Shown: positions 1-10,423 of the stretch, in pieces
How positions within the stretch are numbered: the stretch's first letter is position 1
Layout of the letters: each line of letters opens with the position of its first letter
Assembly (NCBI GenBank): GCA_022695795.1
Contig: MU404116.1
Coordinates: 124,001 to 188,000, forward strand
Length of the DNA: 64,000 nucleotides
Origin: Biscogniauxia marginata
Taxonomy: Eukaryota > Ascomycota > Sordariomycetes > Xylariales > Xylariaceae
Direction of reading: 5' to 3'
The notes under the pieces: generated by a model
What the model was told of the DNA's origin: nothing
The model's database searches: none
The model's input: only the letters and a program-made list of their open reading frames with translations
Program-made: the position numbers and the translations under genes

Positions 1-1163
1 ACAACGATCCCATCTATGTCAAGGTGACCAAGCTCGAGTTGATTTTTATGCTCGCGAATGAGAAGAACATAGACGAGGTACTAACAGAGCTGCGCGAATA
101 CGCAACCGAGGTGGATGTGCACTTCGTTCGCAAGGCTGTGCGCGCCATCGGTAAGCTGGCTATTAAGATTGAGCCAGCTTCCCGGCGCTGCATTAACCTG
201 CTACTCGAGCTCGTTGCCACCAAGGTGCCGTACATCGTTCAGGAGGCCACAGTGGTGATCCGCAACATCTTCCGCAAATACCCGAATCAATACGAGTCCA
301 TCATCGGCACGTTATGCGAACACCTCGACTCACTTGACGAGCCCGAGGCTAAGGCCGCCATGGTCTGGGTTATTGGGCAATATGCCGACCGCATCGAGAA
401 CAGCGATGCCCTACTTGAGGATTTCCTCTACACCTTCGCCGAGGAGCCTGTCGAGGTGCAGCTTGCGCTCCTGACAGCAACTGTCAAACTCTTTATCCAG
501 CGACCCACCAAGGGTCAGGACCTCGTGCCACGCGTCCTCAAGTGGGCTACGGAGGAGACCGATAACCCGGATCTACGCGACCGTGCATATATGTACTGGC
601 GGCTACTGAGTACGGACATGGCCGCGGCGAAGCGCATCGTCATGGGCGAGAAACCGCCCATCACGGCCGAGTCGGAGAAGCTCGACCCCCAGACCCTCGA
701 GGAGATGTGCCTTAATGTCGGCACCCTCGCCACCATCTACCTCAAGCCCGTGCAGACCGTGTTCCGGAGTGCACGGCCCCGGCGACTTGCCGACTCCCCC
801 GCCCTCCAAAAGCACACCCTGCCCACCTCGGCCAACATCCCTGCTTTCGACAGCAACAAATCCCTCTCCATGCTTGGCATGGGCGGCCAGCCCGCCGTCA
901 TCCGCCCATCGCAAGATAATAGCGCGACATCTACAGGCGCAGCGGGCATGGCCACCGCCGTCAGCGACGCCGACGCGTACTTCGCCGGTATCGGCAGCCG
1001 GCAGATGGCCGCCATGGGGATCCACGACGACGACGAGGCCGGCGATGCGTTCGGTGGCGGCGCCGGGACCGAGACCGGCTACGTCGTCAACCAGTACGCC
1101 CCGCAGCAGGTGTTCCAGCCTGCTCAGGGCGTCGGTAGTAATGGCGACCTGTTAATATTGTAG
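1..1163 (+). CDS. APL2: AP-1 complex beta subunit (beta-adaptin), C-terminal part; 5' end outside window
   Basis: Open from base 3 to the TAG at 1161-1163, about 386 codons with no internal start needed, so the gene begins upstream of the window. The first 230 residues are HEAT/armadillo-type adaptin trunk, with the typical beta-adaptin runs [34 protein letters not shown] and AYMYWRLLS. The rest is a low-complexity hinge ending in GDLLIL. No appendage (ear) domain follows, as is common in fungal beta-adaptins. The family forms the AP-1 heterotetramer that recruits clathrin at the trans-Golgi and endosomes. I prefer AP-1 to AP-2 because the trunk reads closest to AP-1 beta, but only a database comparison can settle it. 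The 3' half is GC-rich, in contrast to the AT-rich DNA that follows. Confidence 0.93.
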   Translation, partial: NDPIYVKVTKLELIFMLANEKNIDEVLTELREYATEVDVHFVRKAVRAIGKLAIKIEPASRRCINLLLELVATKVPYIVQEATVVIRNIFRKYPNQYESIIGTLCEHLDSLDEPEAKAAMVWVIGQYADRIENSDALLEDFLYTFAEEPVEVQLALLTATVKLFIQRPTKGQDLVPRVLKWATEETDNPDLRDRAYMYWRLLSTDMAAAKRIVMGEKPPITAESEKLDPQTLEEMCLNVGTLATIYLKPVQTVFRSARPRRLADSPALQKHTLPTSANIPAFDSNKSLSMLGMGGQPAVIRPSQDNSATSTGAAGMATAVSDADAYFAGIGSRQMAAMGIHDDDEAGDAFGGGAGTETGYVVNQYAPQQVFQPAQGVGSNGDLLIL

Positions 1164-3390
1164 AGGGCTGATTTATCTGGTGTAGAAGGGGAAAATGCGG
1201 GAGAAGCGGGGAGTAAGGGAGCGAAATGATCAAATTTGCATTTGAGTTGTATTGAATTGATGAGCGAAGAAAAAGGAGAGGTACAATACGATTGATAGAA
1301 AGAAAAGGGTGCAAGGAAATTTGCATATAGGAGGAGAGAAGGAATAAAAGGGCGAGAGCGGAAAGATACACGTATGTACATATGCTTATGTATTGTGATG
1401 ATGATGAGTCAGTGTGTGTATAAAGTATAGAGCAGTGAAGGGGGTAGGACAGGGAGGGAGGGAGAAAGAGAGAGCGCTCTGAAGTGGTGTACAAAGTTGA
1501 AAAGCCTGATGAGAGCTAACAGACAGAAGAAGCTGTCACTTCTAAGAAAGGAAACAGTGACAGTTGGCTAATTATGCGCATACTGTTTGTCTAAAATGTA
1601 ATCAAGGCTTCAATAATACCCAAATAGATAGACAAGTGTAAATTGAATAACGTCACTTTAAAGAAAGAGTTTGTTCGCTATGACTAGGACAGGCCGTTAC
1701 AGTTATTTTCAATAGATTATACAATACAGGACTTTCTCCATATATATATCATTATTGCTTTAGCTTCCAGAGACTGGCATCTATTCATATGCCAGGTACC
1801 TATATTTGCAGTATAACTGTAATTAGTTGGAGTACTTATTTCACCTTTCGACCCTCGTGTTGCGTTGGTTTTTGTCACCTTGTTCCTATTAGGGGTGTCG
1901 TTGGAGCGGATGTACTCCCTCGGGGATACAAAATTCCGTTACGATATCTCCCATCAAGTTCCCTTTACTATTTTATATTGTATTAAGCCACGCAAACCCT
2001 TTTATAATACGGAGCTCATCAAAAACGCCCGTTGGGGGACTTACTTCACCCGGTAAGGTACACCCTGCCTAGCTGCGATAAATGTATCTGCTTAGTTATA
2101 TAATCACAGAGGTTGCTCTAGATAAAAACAGCCTGCCGGCGTCAAACGCAGATGAAGCTACCCGTCGACGGCTCACGGTAGCTCTTCACGGCGTAGCATA
2201 CTCCATGGAGACTTCTCTTAGGGTACAATTGATCGATTTGAGCAATTCGTAAGACTCTTTTAAGTCTCCACCACGAGCCTACTATAACCAATCTTGAGGT
2301 CTAACGTCTCCTCCAGACAGCCGCCATCAAGATTAGGCTTGGACTTGGGACTGATTAATTACCCGGCCGACTCTGGAGATACTATGTCTGTAGAGGGAGA
2401 TCCCGAGATGGACCGGCGCAGAGGTCCGATTAACCAGTACGACATACTTCATAGGTAGTCAGTCCTCTTTGGTCGCACCATCGTCCCATAGACATGCTAG
2501 CCTTGCCCCCAGGTCGACTCTGGAGATGAGTTGCTGCTTTTCGGGTAGCCAAGGAGGCTTCAAAAGGTTCATTCATGTCAAAGTTGTTACCAAAAAGAAA
2601 TTCTCGCGGAGAAGGCCAACGAGGCAGGTATCAGTCGCTAGTACGTGGTCCTCCGAAAGGCCCCGAATGTCGCTTGTGTAAGTCATCCTGGATACGTGAG
2701 TTCACAACACAGCTATCATACGGTTGTGGCAAGGAGGAAGGCCCTGCTGGACATGATGGTGCCGCTGACAGACGCGCAGATGACGAGTCGGCTCTCATCG
2801 TGACCTAGAGACTTTTTCAGGGGGGTATCGGAGGGGGGTATCGGGGGGGGGGGGGTTTCGTTTTAGCATGTAAAATAAATATTGATGTATTTATAATATC
2901 TGACCTACCCAGAGTACTAATACTCATAACTCCTTTAATAATATTTTACTTATTCATATTAAATCAGCATTATTTTGTCTTCTTACCTATAACCTCTTCG
3001 TTTTGCTTTGCTTACCTAATGCTGGCCTTGGCTCAGTATGCACTTCCTTGCGTGAGGGCCGACCATAGAGAAAAAGGGGGGTGATGCATATACCGCTGGA
3101 CAAAACAACAGTATCAATAAGAGCTGTTGTTCATTTCTCTCTTCCCCCTTGGCAAAAAGACCCTTAGAACTGCCTAGTCCTCCGGTTCACATATATTTCT
3201 GCAGGAAGCATTCATTATCCGGTGTGACCCCAGGGTTGAAGGCAAGTTAGCCAACGTGTTTTAACCCGTAATGTATGATTTCGAGATGCTTCGTATAGTG
3301 GTACCTTCTAATTTCATTACGTGGCCCTGGCATTGTGAAGGGACTAGGTTGTTCTGGAATCGGGATAATGAGTTACGCGAGGATACAAAT
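1164..3390. other. gene-poor stretch with no supported gene
   Basis: After the adaptin stop comes purine-rich 3' flanking DNA (GA-rich to about 1480), then AT-rich sequence. A weak plus-strand reading near 2727-2807 (RKALLDMMVPL) could be a coding remnant, but it has no recognisable family. A G-run lies near 2844-2855. No intact gene is supported. Confidence 0.5.
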
Positions 3391-4200
3391 CTAGGTTGTG
3401 TAGGTAAGTTGGCAGGCTAATATGCTATAAACTTTGCGACTATTTGGACAGAGCCCAGCACTTTCTGCCATCTTGTATATACACTGGTGAAATGCAGGTT
3501 TTCGAGCAAGGACTGATCCTAGCCAGTTAGAAATGAGAAAAGTCAGTTCGTGAGGGTAATATAGGAGCCAAAGCATTGTTGTGTGGCCCACAAACGCTAT
3601 CACAGCAAAGGAAGGAGGGCAGGACAATACAGAAATCAGGGGTGCCCGTGCTGTTAGATTCACCTCAACCTCGAGCTGTTCCGATGAGGCGGCCTCGTGA
3701 TACGTATAGTATCAGATAGGCCAATTAGCAGCTTTCTCAAAGGTGGTGTTAATTTGTCCTGTTGCTATCTCCAGCGTGACCCCACGGGGTAGGCTAGATA
3801 ATCCCAAAGGAGATTCGAGTGCAGTAATCGCCGTATTGGCGTATATGCCGCCACGCCGTTGACAGGAAGACGTAATATGGATAACATACTACTTGATTGG
3901 CCAGCGGAAGACTGCAGGTGAGATGCGGTTGGTTAAACGTACAACACAAGCAGCCCAGAAGACACTCAGTATGTAACTCAAGCTAGCTACAAGACTTCTA
4001 TAACACTACTTCGTATTTGATAAACCTACTCTGTCTAACAAGTTATACCCAGTCATCTTCAGCACCATTTGGGAGCTCCCATGGCTAACATCCATGCCGA
4101 TCACCCATTTCAGCTCTTACCAACACTAGCCTACCCACTTCTCAAGGATGAGAAGGTGCCCCCTCATTGTTACTATAACCCATTAGATTCTCTTGAACCT
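3391..4200. other. intergenic, no supported gene
   Basis: The longest minus-strand reading (3391-3663) is hydrophobic and could be a transporter remnant, but I see no family motif. Nothing else stands out. Confidence 0.4.
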
Positions 4201-4480
4201 TTTCAAATATGAGGATTCATACTTTCAAACCACAGGCAAATGAATTTATCATCCCTGCCACACAGTTGGCATACTCGTATAACATGATGATCTGGCCTCT
4301 GAACACCATCTACCTCCAAGGACCTCACATTCTGCCAGAACAGCAGGAGCCCTTGCTTCACTTCGCAGAGACATGGCACAATGGCGTCGGGCACCACTAC
4401 AGGGTAGAAGAGTAAATCTTCTTTCCTGTTCTGGAGGACACGACTGGCGAGAAGGGCAACACGATGGTTTCCGAAGCGGC

Positions 4481-4834
4481 CTAGAAACATTCACAGACTA
4501 CGTACGACGATGTCTCGCGGGCGAAGCAAAATACGAAGGGGATGAGCTCGTTCGGTCGGATCCTGGACAGTTTCGCGTCCGTTCTCTGGCAGCAACTCAC
4601 GGACGAGATACCCATCTTGATCGACCCGAGTCCAAGGAGACCCAGCATTAGCTCGGCGTCCTGGCCGGTGCCGTGTTTCTGATGGTCACCCACGACGTCG
4701 GGTACGAGGACGGCATCCACGACAACGTCCCGCCGACCTCGGCGCCCATTACCTGGGGGCTGAGGAATGGTAGGCGCATCGAGATTGGCGGGCTTGCGCG
4801 CCGTGCGACAGGTCGGGGAGGATGCGGCTACTAG
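4481..4834 (+). pseudogene. possible coding remnant, family unknown
   Basis: This GC-richer island in AT-rich surroundings has one plus-strand frame that is open except for a TAG at 4648-4650. After the stop it continues with a hydrophobic run and an acidic and Pro-rich stretch (motifs VTHDVGYEDG, SAPITWGLRN) until the TAG at 4832-4834. The codon-like composition differs from the flanks and suggests former coding sequence, but I do not recognise the family. A (GAA)n tract follows at once. It lies in the same decayed area as the P450 and MFS remnants. Confidence 0.25.
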
Positions 4835-4867
4835 ATATTCCCGATGATCTCAGCACTTTGTGAATGG

Positions 4868-4915
4868 CGAGAAGAAGAAGAAGAAGAAGAAGAAGAAGAA
4901 GAAGAAGAAGAAGGA
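4868..4915 (+). repeat. (GAA)n microsatellite
   Basis: About 15 uninterrupted GAA/AGA units followed by GGAGAATAATGG. Simple-sequence repeat with no coding context. Confidence 0.9.
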
Positions 4916-5349
4916 GAATAATGGATTGGGAATCTCATTCGGGGTAGCCTTGTTATTTCGTGGAGGAGGAAGATCGGAGTTTCGATGGTCCACGCTGAAT
5001 TGCTCTTCCATTTAGTTACCGGATATGCCCAAGTTTTTTACCAGTACATAAGTAAGATTTCTGTCAGCACACATACCTCCAGACCCGTGGATTGCTTTCG
5101 TCCACTCGGCCAACTTGTTGGAAAATACAGCTTTAATTTAGATATATAACCCTTTGTTTGTCCCGAATTTACCCCCCTCTCCCTCACCCAAGAGACACTT
5201 TGTGTTGCCCTATTAAAGACAGCTAGCCATTGGTCCTTCTCTAAAGGCAACAAACTTCTACAAAATACATTTGAAAGAATTCAGACCACCTGCACGTTAC
5301 TTATTTTATCCTATTCAATAATGTAACCGATACAAGTGGTATAAGATCC

Positions 5350-6532
5350 CGTACCGCGGTCAAGTCTCATATGGGACGACATAGGCATTGAGAACTCCCT
5401 TGCCTCTAGTCACGATGATAAATTGATCAATGTCGCACTTGGAATCCTCCGCGCCCTGTCCGCACGAATCGAAAATTAAACCCCCGAATAAGGGCAGAGA
5501 CGACCAGGTACATTTCGTCCGATGCGAGACTAAATATCTGAACTGCAGTAGCCGAAACAATTACCGGCGCTTTGTATAGAGGTAGTAAAGAAGGTAGTGA
5601 AGAGGGAAATAAGGAGATCCTACTGCACACCGAGGCAAATCCTCGTCCCCCTCGAAAAAGGCGCCAATGTCTTCTCAGTCCGTCTACAAGCGTCGGGATC
5701 CATCTACCGGTCGGGATTAAAACGTTCTGGACCCGGGTACAGCGTCCCATCTGTATACATCCACAGAGTCGTCCGAGAATCTCGTCGTTGCTGAAGACGT
5801 AGTAGATAATCAAGCACAGAACGCTGGCGGTTGTCTCGAACCCTACCCCGGTCACGGTGGCTACCTCATTTAAGACGCGATCGGAGGATTTCTTAGTCGG
5901 GGGAGGTCTGAATCGACTACATAGTAAGGCCGAACCACGCGTATGTGCTTATTTATTCGCCAGACGTGCCCAGCAAGTCCAGCCAGCCGACCGCAAAGCT
6001 TCTCTACTTTCGGTCCGACGGATATAAGTCTTATCGAGCAACTATTTTGCTTTGGAGAAGAAAGGGTTTAAAGGAAAGCGGCGAGCCTTGTGGATATCAT
6101 GATCCGAGGTACAAATGGTAGCCCCTTGGGCTGAGAATCCATCGTAAGCCCAGGCATACTTATGCCAGCGACCTTCCTAGCCATATAGCTTTTCGAAGAA
6201 AGCAGGATTGATGGCGTGTCGTTCATAAGGACTAATACGGACAATGGGACCTTTGCAGAAGAGCAAGTTAAGACGCAGAATGTGTGTATGAAGCGATATC
6301 TAGGTACTTCAGGAGAGTAATTTTTACCGTATTTCCTATGCATCTCTGTAATCTTGAATCTGTATTGGCCATTCTGGACGATATCATAGTAGGCTACATA
6401 ATACCGGGTAATGGTGGCGATCATCGGGCCGGGGCATCGAGCAATAGGATGAACGAAAAGACGGTAGAAGGCAAGACTGGCGAAATATACTGCAGCAGTG
6501 GCAGCGATGTTCCGCCACGATATCACTTCCAA
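5350..6532 (-). pseudogene. cytochrome P450 pseudogene (RIP-type stops, central deletion)
   Basis: Read on the minus strand, four P450 blocks follow in the right order. First, a membrane anchor and proline hinge (FVHPIARCPGP) then MHRKYG, a probable intron, and PIVRISPYE (about 6235-6249). Second, WHKYAWAYDGF to RRFPLNPFFSK. Third, an I-helix-like GFETTAS near 5835-5855. Fourth, YPGPERFNPDR and a haem loop PFSRGTRICLG near 5628-5663. About 170 residues between the second and third blocks are missing. In-frame TAGs sit at 6179-6177, 6044-6042 and 5706-5704, at sites expected to be CAG or TGG, which are canonical RIP CpA-to-TpA changes. No ATG precedes the anchor: the codon there is TTG and an upstream TAG is in frame. 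The family resembles fungal trichodiene-oxygenase-type P450s, which act in secondary metabolism. It cannot encode a working enzyme. Confidence 0.85.
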
Positions 6533-7635
6533 GATCTAGGTTGCACTAGAATGAAGATTTCTATAGTATTGATAGTCGTAGCATTCTACTGCTCAGGACA
6601 ACCATGATCTACAGGTCGGGAGAAGGTTGCAGACAAAGGGAAGCTTTCCCAGCTGGAACGGCTTTAGTCCATGAGGACAAAAACAAGGCTTTCTACGTAT
6701 GCAGACTAGGACGGTATAACTAAGGGTGGGGTGCAGGGCTAGTTACTCAACACTTCAGATGAGATGGCAGGGTTGTCAACATCAGAAAAGAAAAGCTTAG
6801 TCTCTATTTTCGATTTGTAACATTCAAGTTTACTGATTTTATATATACTCACCTACATAAATGCTTATTGTATATCTACCTAGAGGTCATGTTCACATCC
6901 GAGGAGGTGAGGGGCTAGGTTATTGTATACTAACTACCTAGACTGGTAAAGAGGCCGTGTAAATGGATATCAGTACTCACAATTCGAGGTTGGACGCCAG
7001 GGATAAAACAATTAACCTCGCCTGCAAGATATTTATAACTCCCAACAGCAACTATCTAACCCTCAGCGATCTAGCAAACCAGCCCACCTATCAGATCCCG
7101 ATGGGGGCCCCCTTACAGGCAGTGCCCATTTGGACGGGTATTAGTGGATCCTCTAGTATAAGCTTATAGTGCGGGACATGCAACCTTAATTCTAGTGCAA
7201 ATGTTAAGATGTACAGGATACCTCATTAGTTCAGCACCCAGTGTATAGGGTACATGAATGAATCAATATACCAATTGATGCACCAGAGGTGCCACCCTAA
7301 CCCAAAATCGTGGCTTAGGCACTGGTCATATGTAAACTCATGCGTCTTGTGAGCTGCTTATTGGTAAAGTGCCAAATTCGTGCTGGCAGTGGTCGATGAT
7401 ACTCTTGTCCTGAGTAAACACACACCTATGTACTATCTCAGAAATTAACCCGAGTCGAGCTTCATTGTATTCCCTCCATGAGTCTGTGTAACTCTCCATG
7501 ATGTAGGTACATTACCCTTGTGTTATGAATATACTTTTTTTTCCCCGTCTTTACTCCTTCTTCCCATGTATATCTGCCTGTATGGGTTTTATAATAAACC
7601 CCTTATTACACACACCCATGTAAGTTGAAGACATG
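6533..7635. other. intergenic, no supported gene
   Basis: AT-rich DNA upstream of the P450 remnant. Open frames here, such as 6963-7169, have no motif or codon bias and are not called. Confidence 0.5.
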
Positions 7636-8000
7636 TTCTGCGTCTAGCTATGTGCTTGCAGCATTGCTTCCGGTTCTTATAGGAATAAAGATTAGATACG
7701 TAATCTCTTTGGCTCTCTTATATACTATTCTTCTCACCACCGCGGGTTATTTATACTCGCTGATACAGCCTAGGGCAGTAGGTTATGATGGTATTAAGTG
7801 CTCACGTACTCCCGTCAATAGGCCAACATTGCTGTCGAAGCTGCCACAACTAACGAAAAACCCTCATCGGCCATGGCTTTTATAGTCTTCGCCTAGTCCC
7901 TAGGTCCTGCCATCGCCCTGGCTTTAAGCAACCTGATACTCGTAGAAAGTCTCAAGTCCCAGCAGCTCCAAGTAGCAACGTATGCTAAGACGATTGCCAT
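7636..8000 (+). pseudogene. MFS (DHA2-type) transporter pseudogene fragment
   Basis: A hydrophobic reading around 7640-7780 is followed, in a shifted frame, by a stretch typical of the last helices of 14-TM drug:H+ antiporters: ANIAVEAA, a polar loop, then AMAFIVFA-stop-SLGPAIALAL and LSNLILVESLKSQ. Two TAGs (7819-7821 and 7894-7896) stand where the family usually has Gln, so CAG to TAG, the RIP signature. The remaining helices are missing or unrecognisable. Next to a P450 remnant, this suggests a dead secondary-metabolite or efflux locus. The family call rests on the pattern of the last helices only. Confidence 0.6.
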
Positions 8001-8884
8001 CATCATCGCCGGTTGCCACGAGTTTTTCCGATATTGTGATGCCCCCGAGATCTCTCTGTGTCCTAGTAGCCCATGCTAACAGCATAAACCGAGGTGACTG
8101 GCCTGGCAGGCGCCTTCGGATTAGTCCTTCGGGGTTTAAGGCTTGCAATACCTCCGAAAGAAGGTCGACTCTTGTTCTCTTTTAACTGTCTCCGCCAATT
8201 CATTATATACTTGGATTATGTAGAAAGCCGGTCATTCAATTTCAACACTCTACAGATTAAATAAGACACGAATATACCTCATTATGTGCAATAATCTATG
8301 AAGACTGAAAAGAAGTCGAGAGTGGAAGGTATTAAATTTTAAAAGTTGTTCACACCACCTGGAGGAATGAACGTGGTTCGTAATATATGTCGGGAGATGC
8401 TCCTCTTACTAGGATCGAACTTACCCCCTAGGTATTTTCCGCCGCTTTTGATTTATTGAGTCACATAGACTGTGTGAAATAGTCCTTGAATATCTGGTTG
8501 TGTAGGTATGAGTGGTGATAAGCGACAAGTATAAAGTAGGGCTGAACCTCACCGAAAGCTTTTAATTCACCTAAACGTACGATAACAATCAACAATACGC
8601 ACAACCAGTTCACGTATAGCACAAAAAAAGTGTTCTAAAATACCAAGAAATTCAGCCTTGAAGGCTTCTGTACCCCGTAAGCATCTTTTACACGCATACC
8701 CCGACGAACATCTCGACCAGTAACATGCAGAAGCAGGTCATACCGTCTCTAATACATTCTCAACCTCCAAAAAATCCTCGTCGATCTTCTTAGCTTTCTT
8801 GCCTCGCTCCAGTTTATTCCACAAAATGCGTGAAAAGAATGCCGTTCATCTGATCCCTCCAGAAAGCCACAATCTCCCGGTTCC
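8001..8884. other. intergenic and 3' flank of the chimeric gene
   Basis: No intact gene. On the minus strand, 8749-8884 stays in frame with the La-like ORF upstream, past its TAG and one further TGA. It encodes a basic stretch (KLERGKKAKK) and ends at another stop, so the La-like homology may once have run further. Confidence 0.5.
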
Positions 8885-10423
8885 CTACATATCAAAGCGG
8901 TTCTGCCTTCGCATCCGTGACATAAATATCTGGTGGTTAATAATTGCCTCTGCCTTCTCTCTTTTATAATCAAGCATCCACTTGATTACCAAAGGGTTTC
9001 CATTGTACTCAGGCTTGGGCATGAGATTGATGAATTCTGTCGCCGTATTCTTGTCCTCCCACTTCACGAAGACAGAACCTTTGAAAGGACGTCGTCCTCG
9101 TCTACCTGGAGAGATAACACGACGGAGATAGACAACGTCGAATCTCCCATATTGGGCGAAAAAGTCCTCAATCTTGGATTGTGTATCGGCTTCCTCATCA
9201 CCAAAACCTTTAACATAGCAGCTTCTATCATGGCCCAGCTCATCATTGTTTTCGGTTCTCTGAAGACGATTTACAGGCCCCTCAGAAGATTCGATTGTGG
9301 AGCTCACGCGGACATCATATGCAGTGCTTCCAGCGAGTGCCAGTGCTAACATAAAACAAAGCAGAGGATAGTTCGCTTCTGATGTGGTTCTTGCTGAGTT
9401 AGTTTCTATGGCTGGTGTTGGAGTAGGTGTGACAGTATGGAGAATTGATTCGAATGACCATGTCGTGGGTCCTGTGTAAGTATTACTGCTTGACCAACTC
9501 GGCGTAACTAATGTGGAAGAGCGAGTGGAAATAACAGACTCCGTCCGCGTGCTTGGCGTATATTCATCTGTCTTTGGGGTTGGCGTATTCTCGGACATCA
9601 GTGTTTCCGGAATAGTTGTGTTAGGAAACGTCGGGGTGCTGTTGACTAGTGGTGATGATGTCAAGGGGGTAGACAATGAAGATGACGGAATGTAGCTCAA
9701 ACTGAGAGTTACTGTCTCGAAGAGGGTTTGCACAATGACCGGTGTCGTGATTACCACAGGGGGAGTAATGGTCGGCCGATTGGTAGGATTGGGAGGATAT
9801 CCATATTCACCGCTTGGGACGTCCGGTTCGTAGTCACCATATGCACCACTGATACTGGGAGCCGTAGCGATATTACGCCCACGTGTAGAAAGCTGTTGGT
9901 TTGTCTCAGCAGAGAGCCCAGAGCCGAGACTTAGGATGGGATGGACGTTGTTGCTTACACGACTGTTAATTGCTGGCTTGCTATCCATAGAGGCCAGGGG
10001 CAATGATGTGTTGATGGTGATAGATTCAAACCAGGCAGTACTTAGAGGATGACCATCGATACCCCGAACTTGCCCTTGGTGGGGACGTCGCAAGTTGATA
10101 CCACCGCATCGATGGCCAAAGAGAAAGCCACAGAGGTCTTCACGATTCTTAGTGGGCTGCGCAGGGACTTTCTCTCCAGCTATCTTCGTAGCGATGGACT
10201 TAGACGTAGGATCGGAATTTCCGAGGATTGTGGTGAAGGAATACGAAGTGTAGGGTGGCTTGGTAACAGTGGCAGCAGAAGGGTAAATAGATCGGGTAAC
10301 CAAGATAGGCCCTTCAGATGATGTAACAGTACCGTTCTGGCTGATTGTACCGGAAGCCAAGCCAGGGCATAGGGCCAAGATGATGGCGAAGAGGATTCCC
10401 ACAAAGAACTTCATCTTGAGCAT
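8885..10423 (-). CDS. chimeric ORF: secreted Ser/Thr-rich GPI-like protein fused to a La-protein RRM
   Basis: The first in-frame ATG is at 10423-10421 and gives 512 aa; the frame is open upstream but with non-ATG codons only. Residues 4-24 form a signal peptide (second Met, then a Leu/Ile-rich core ending LASG). Residues about 25-350 are Ser/Thr/Pro-rich and low complexity, typical of fungal wall or GPI proteins. A hydrophobic segment near 358-376 (LLCFMLALALAG) looks like a GPI-attachment or membrane tail, where such proteins normally end. Instead the frame continues through a charged linker into a La-type RRM at about 398-485 (CYVKGFGDEE, FFAQYG, VYLRR, FKGSVFVKW, KPEYNG). La proteins bind 3'-oligo(U) RNAs in the nucleus, which does not fit a secreted protein. 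The La motif and the second RRM are absent. It may be a true fusion, a readthrough into a partial La duplicate, or a missed intron. Confidence 0.7.
   Translation of the reverse strand: MLKMKFFVGILFAIILALCPGLASGTISQNGTVTSSEGPILVTRSIYPSAATVTKPPYTSYSFTTILGNSDPTSKSIATKIAGEKVPAQPTKNREDLCGFLFGHRCGGINLRRPHQGQVRGIDGHPLSTAWFESITINTSLPLASMDSKPAINSRVSNNVHPILSLGSGLSAETNQQLSTRGRNIATAPSISGAYGDYEPDVPSGEYGYPPNPTNRPTITPPVVITTPVIVQTLFETVTLSLSYIPSSSLSTPLTSSPLVNSTPTFPNTTIPETLMSENTPTPKTDEYTPSTRTESVISTRSSTLVTPSWSSSNTYTGPTTWSFESILHTVTPTPTPAIETNSARTTSEANYPLLCFMLALALAGSTAYDVRVSSTIESSEGPVNRLQRTENNDELGHDRSCYVKGFGDEEADTQSKIEDFFAQYGRFDVVYLRRVISPGRRGRRPFKGSVFVKWEDKNTATEFINLMPKPEYNGNPLVIKWMLDYKREKAEAIINHQIFMSRMRRQNRFDM

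Noticed and set aside
715..1155. Open frames overlapping the adaptin gene on both strands
   Set aside because: Shadows of a GC-rich coding region; composition-driven, with no independent motifs.
2469..2808. Small plus-strand ORFs at 2.5-2.8 kb
   Set aside because: Short and motif-free; at most a decayed remnant, not a gene.
8380..8440. Possible tRNA T-loop (GTTCGATCC on the minus strand)
   Set aside because: Stems do not pair and no A box is present.
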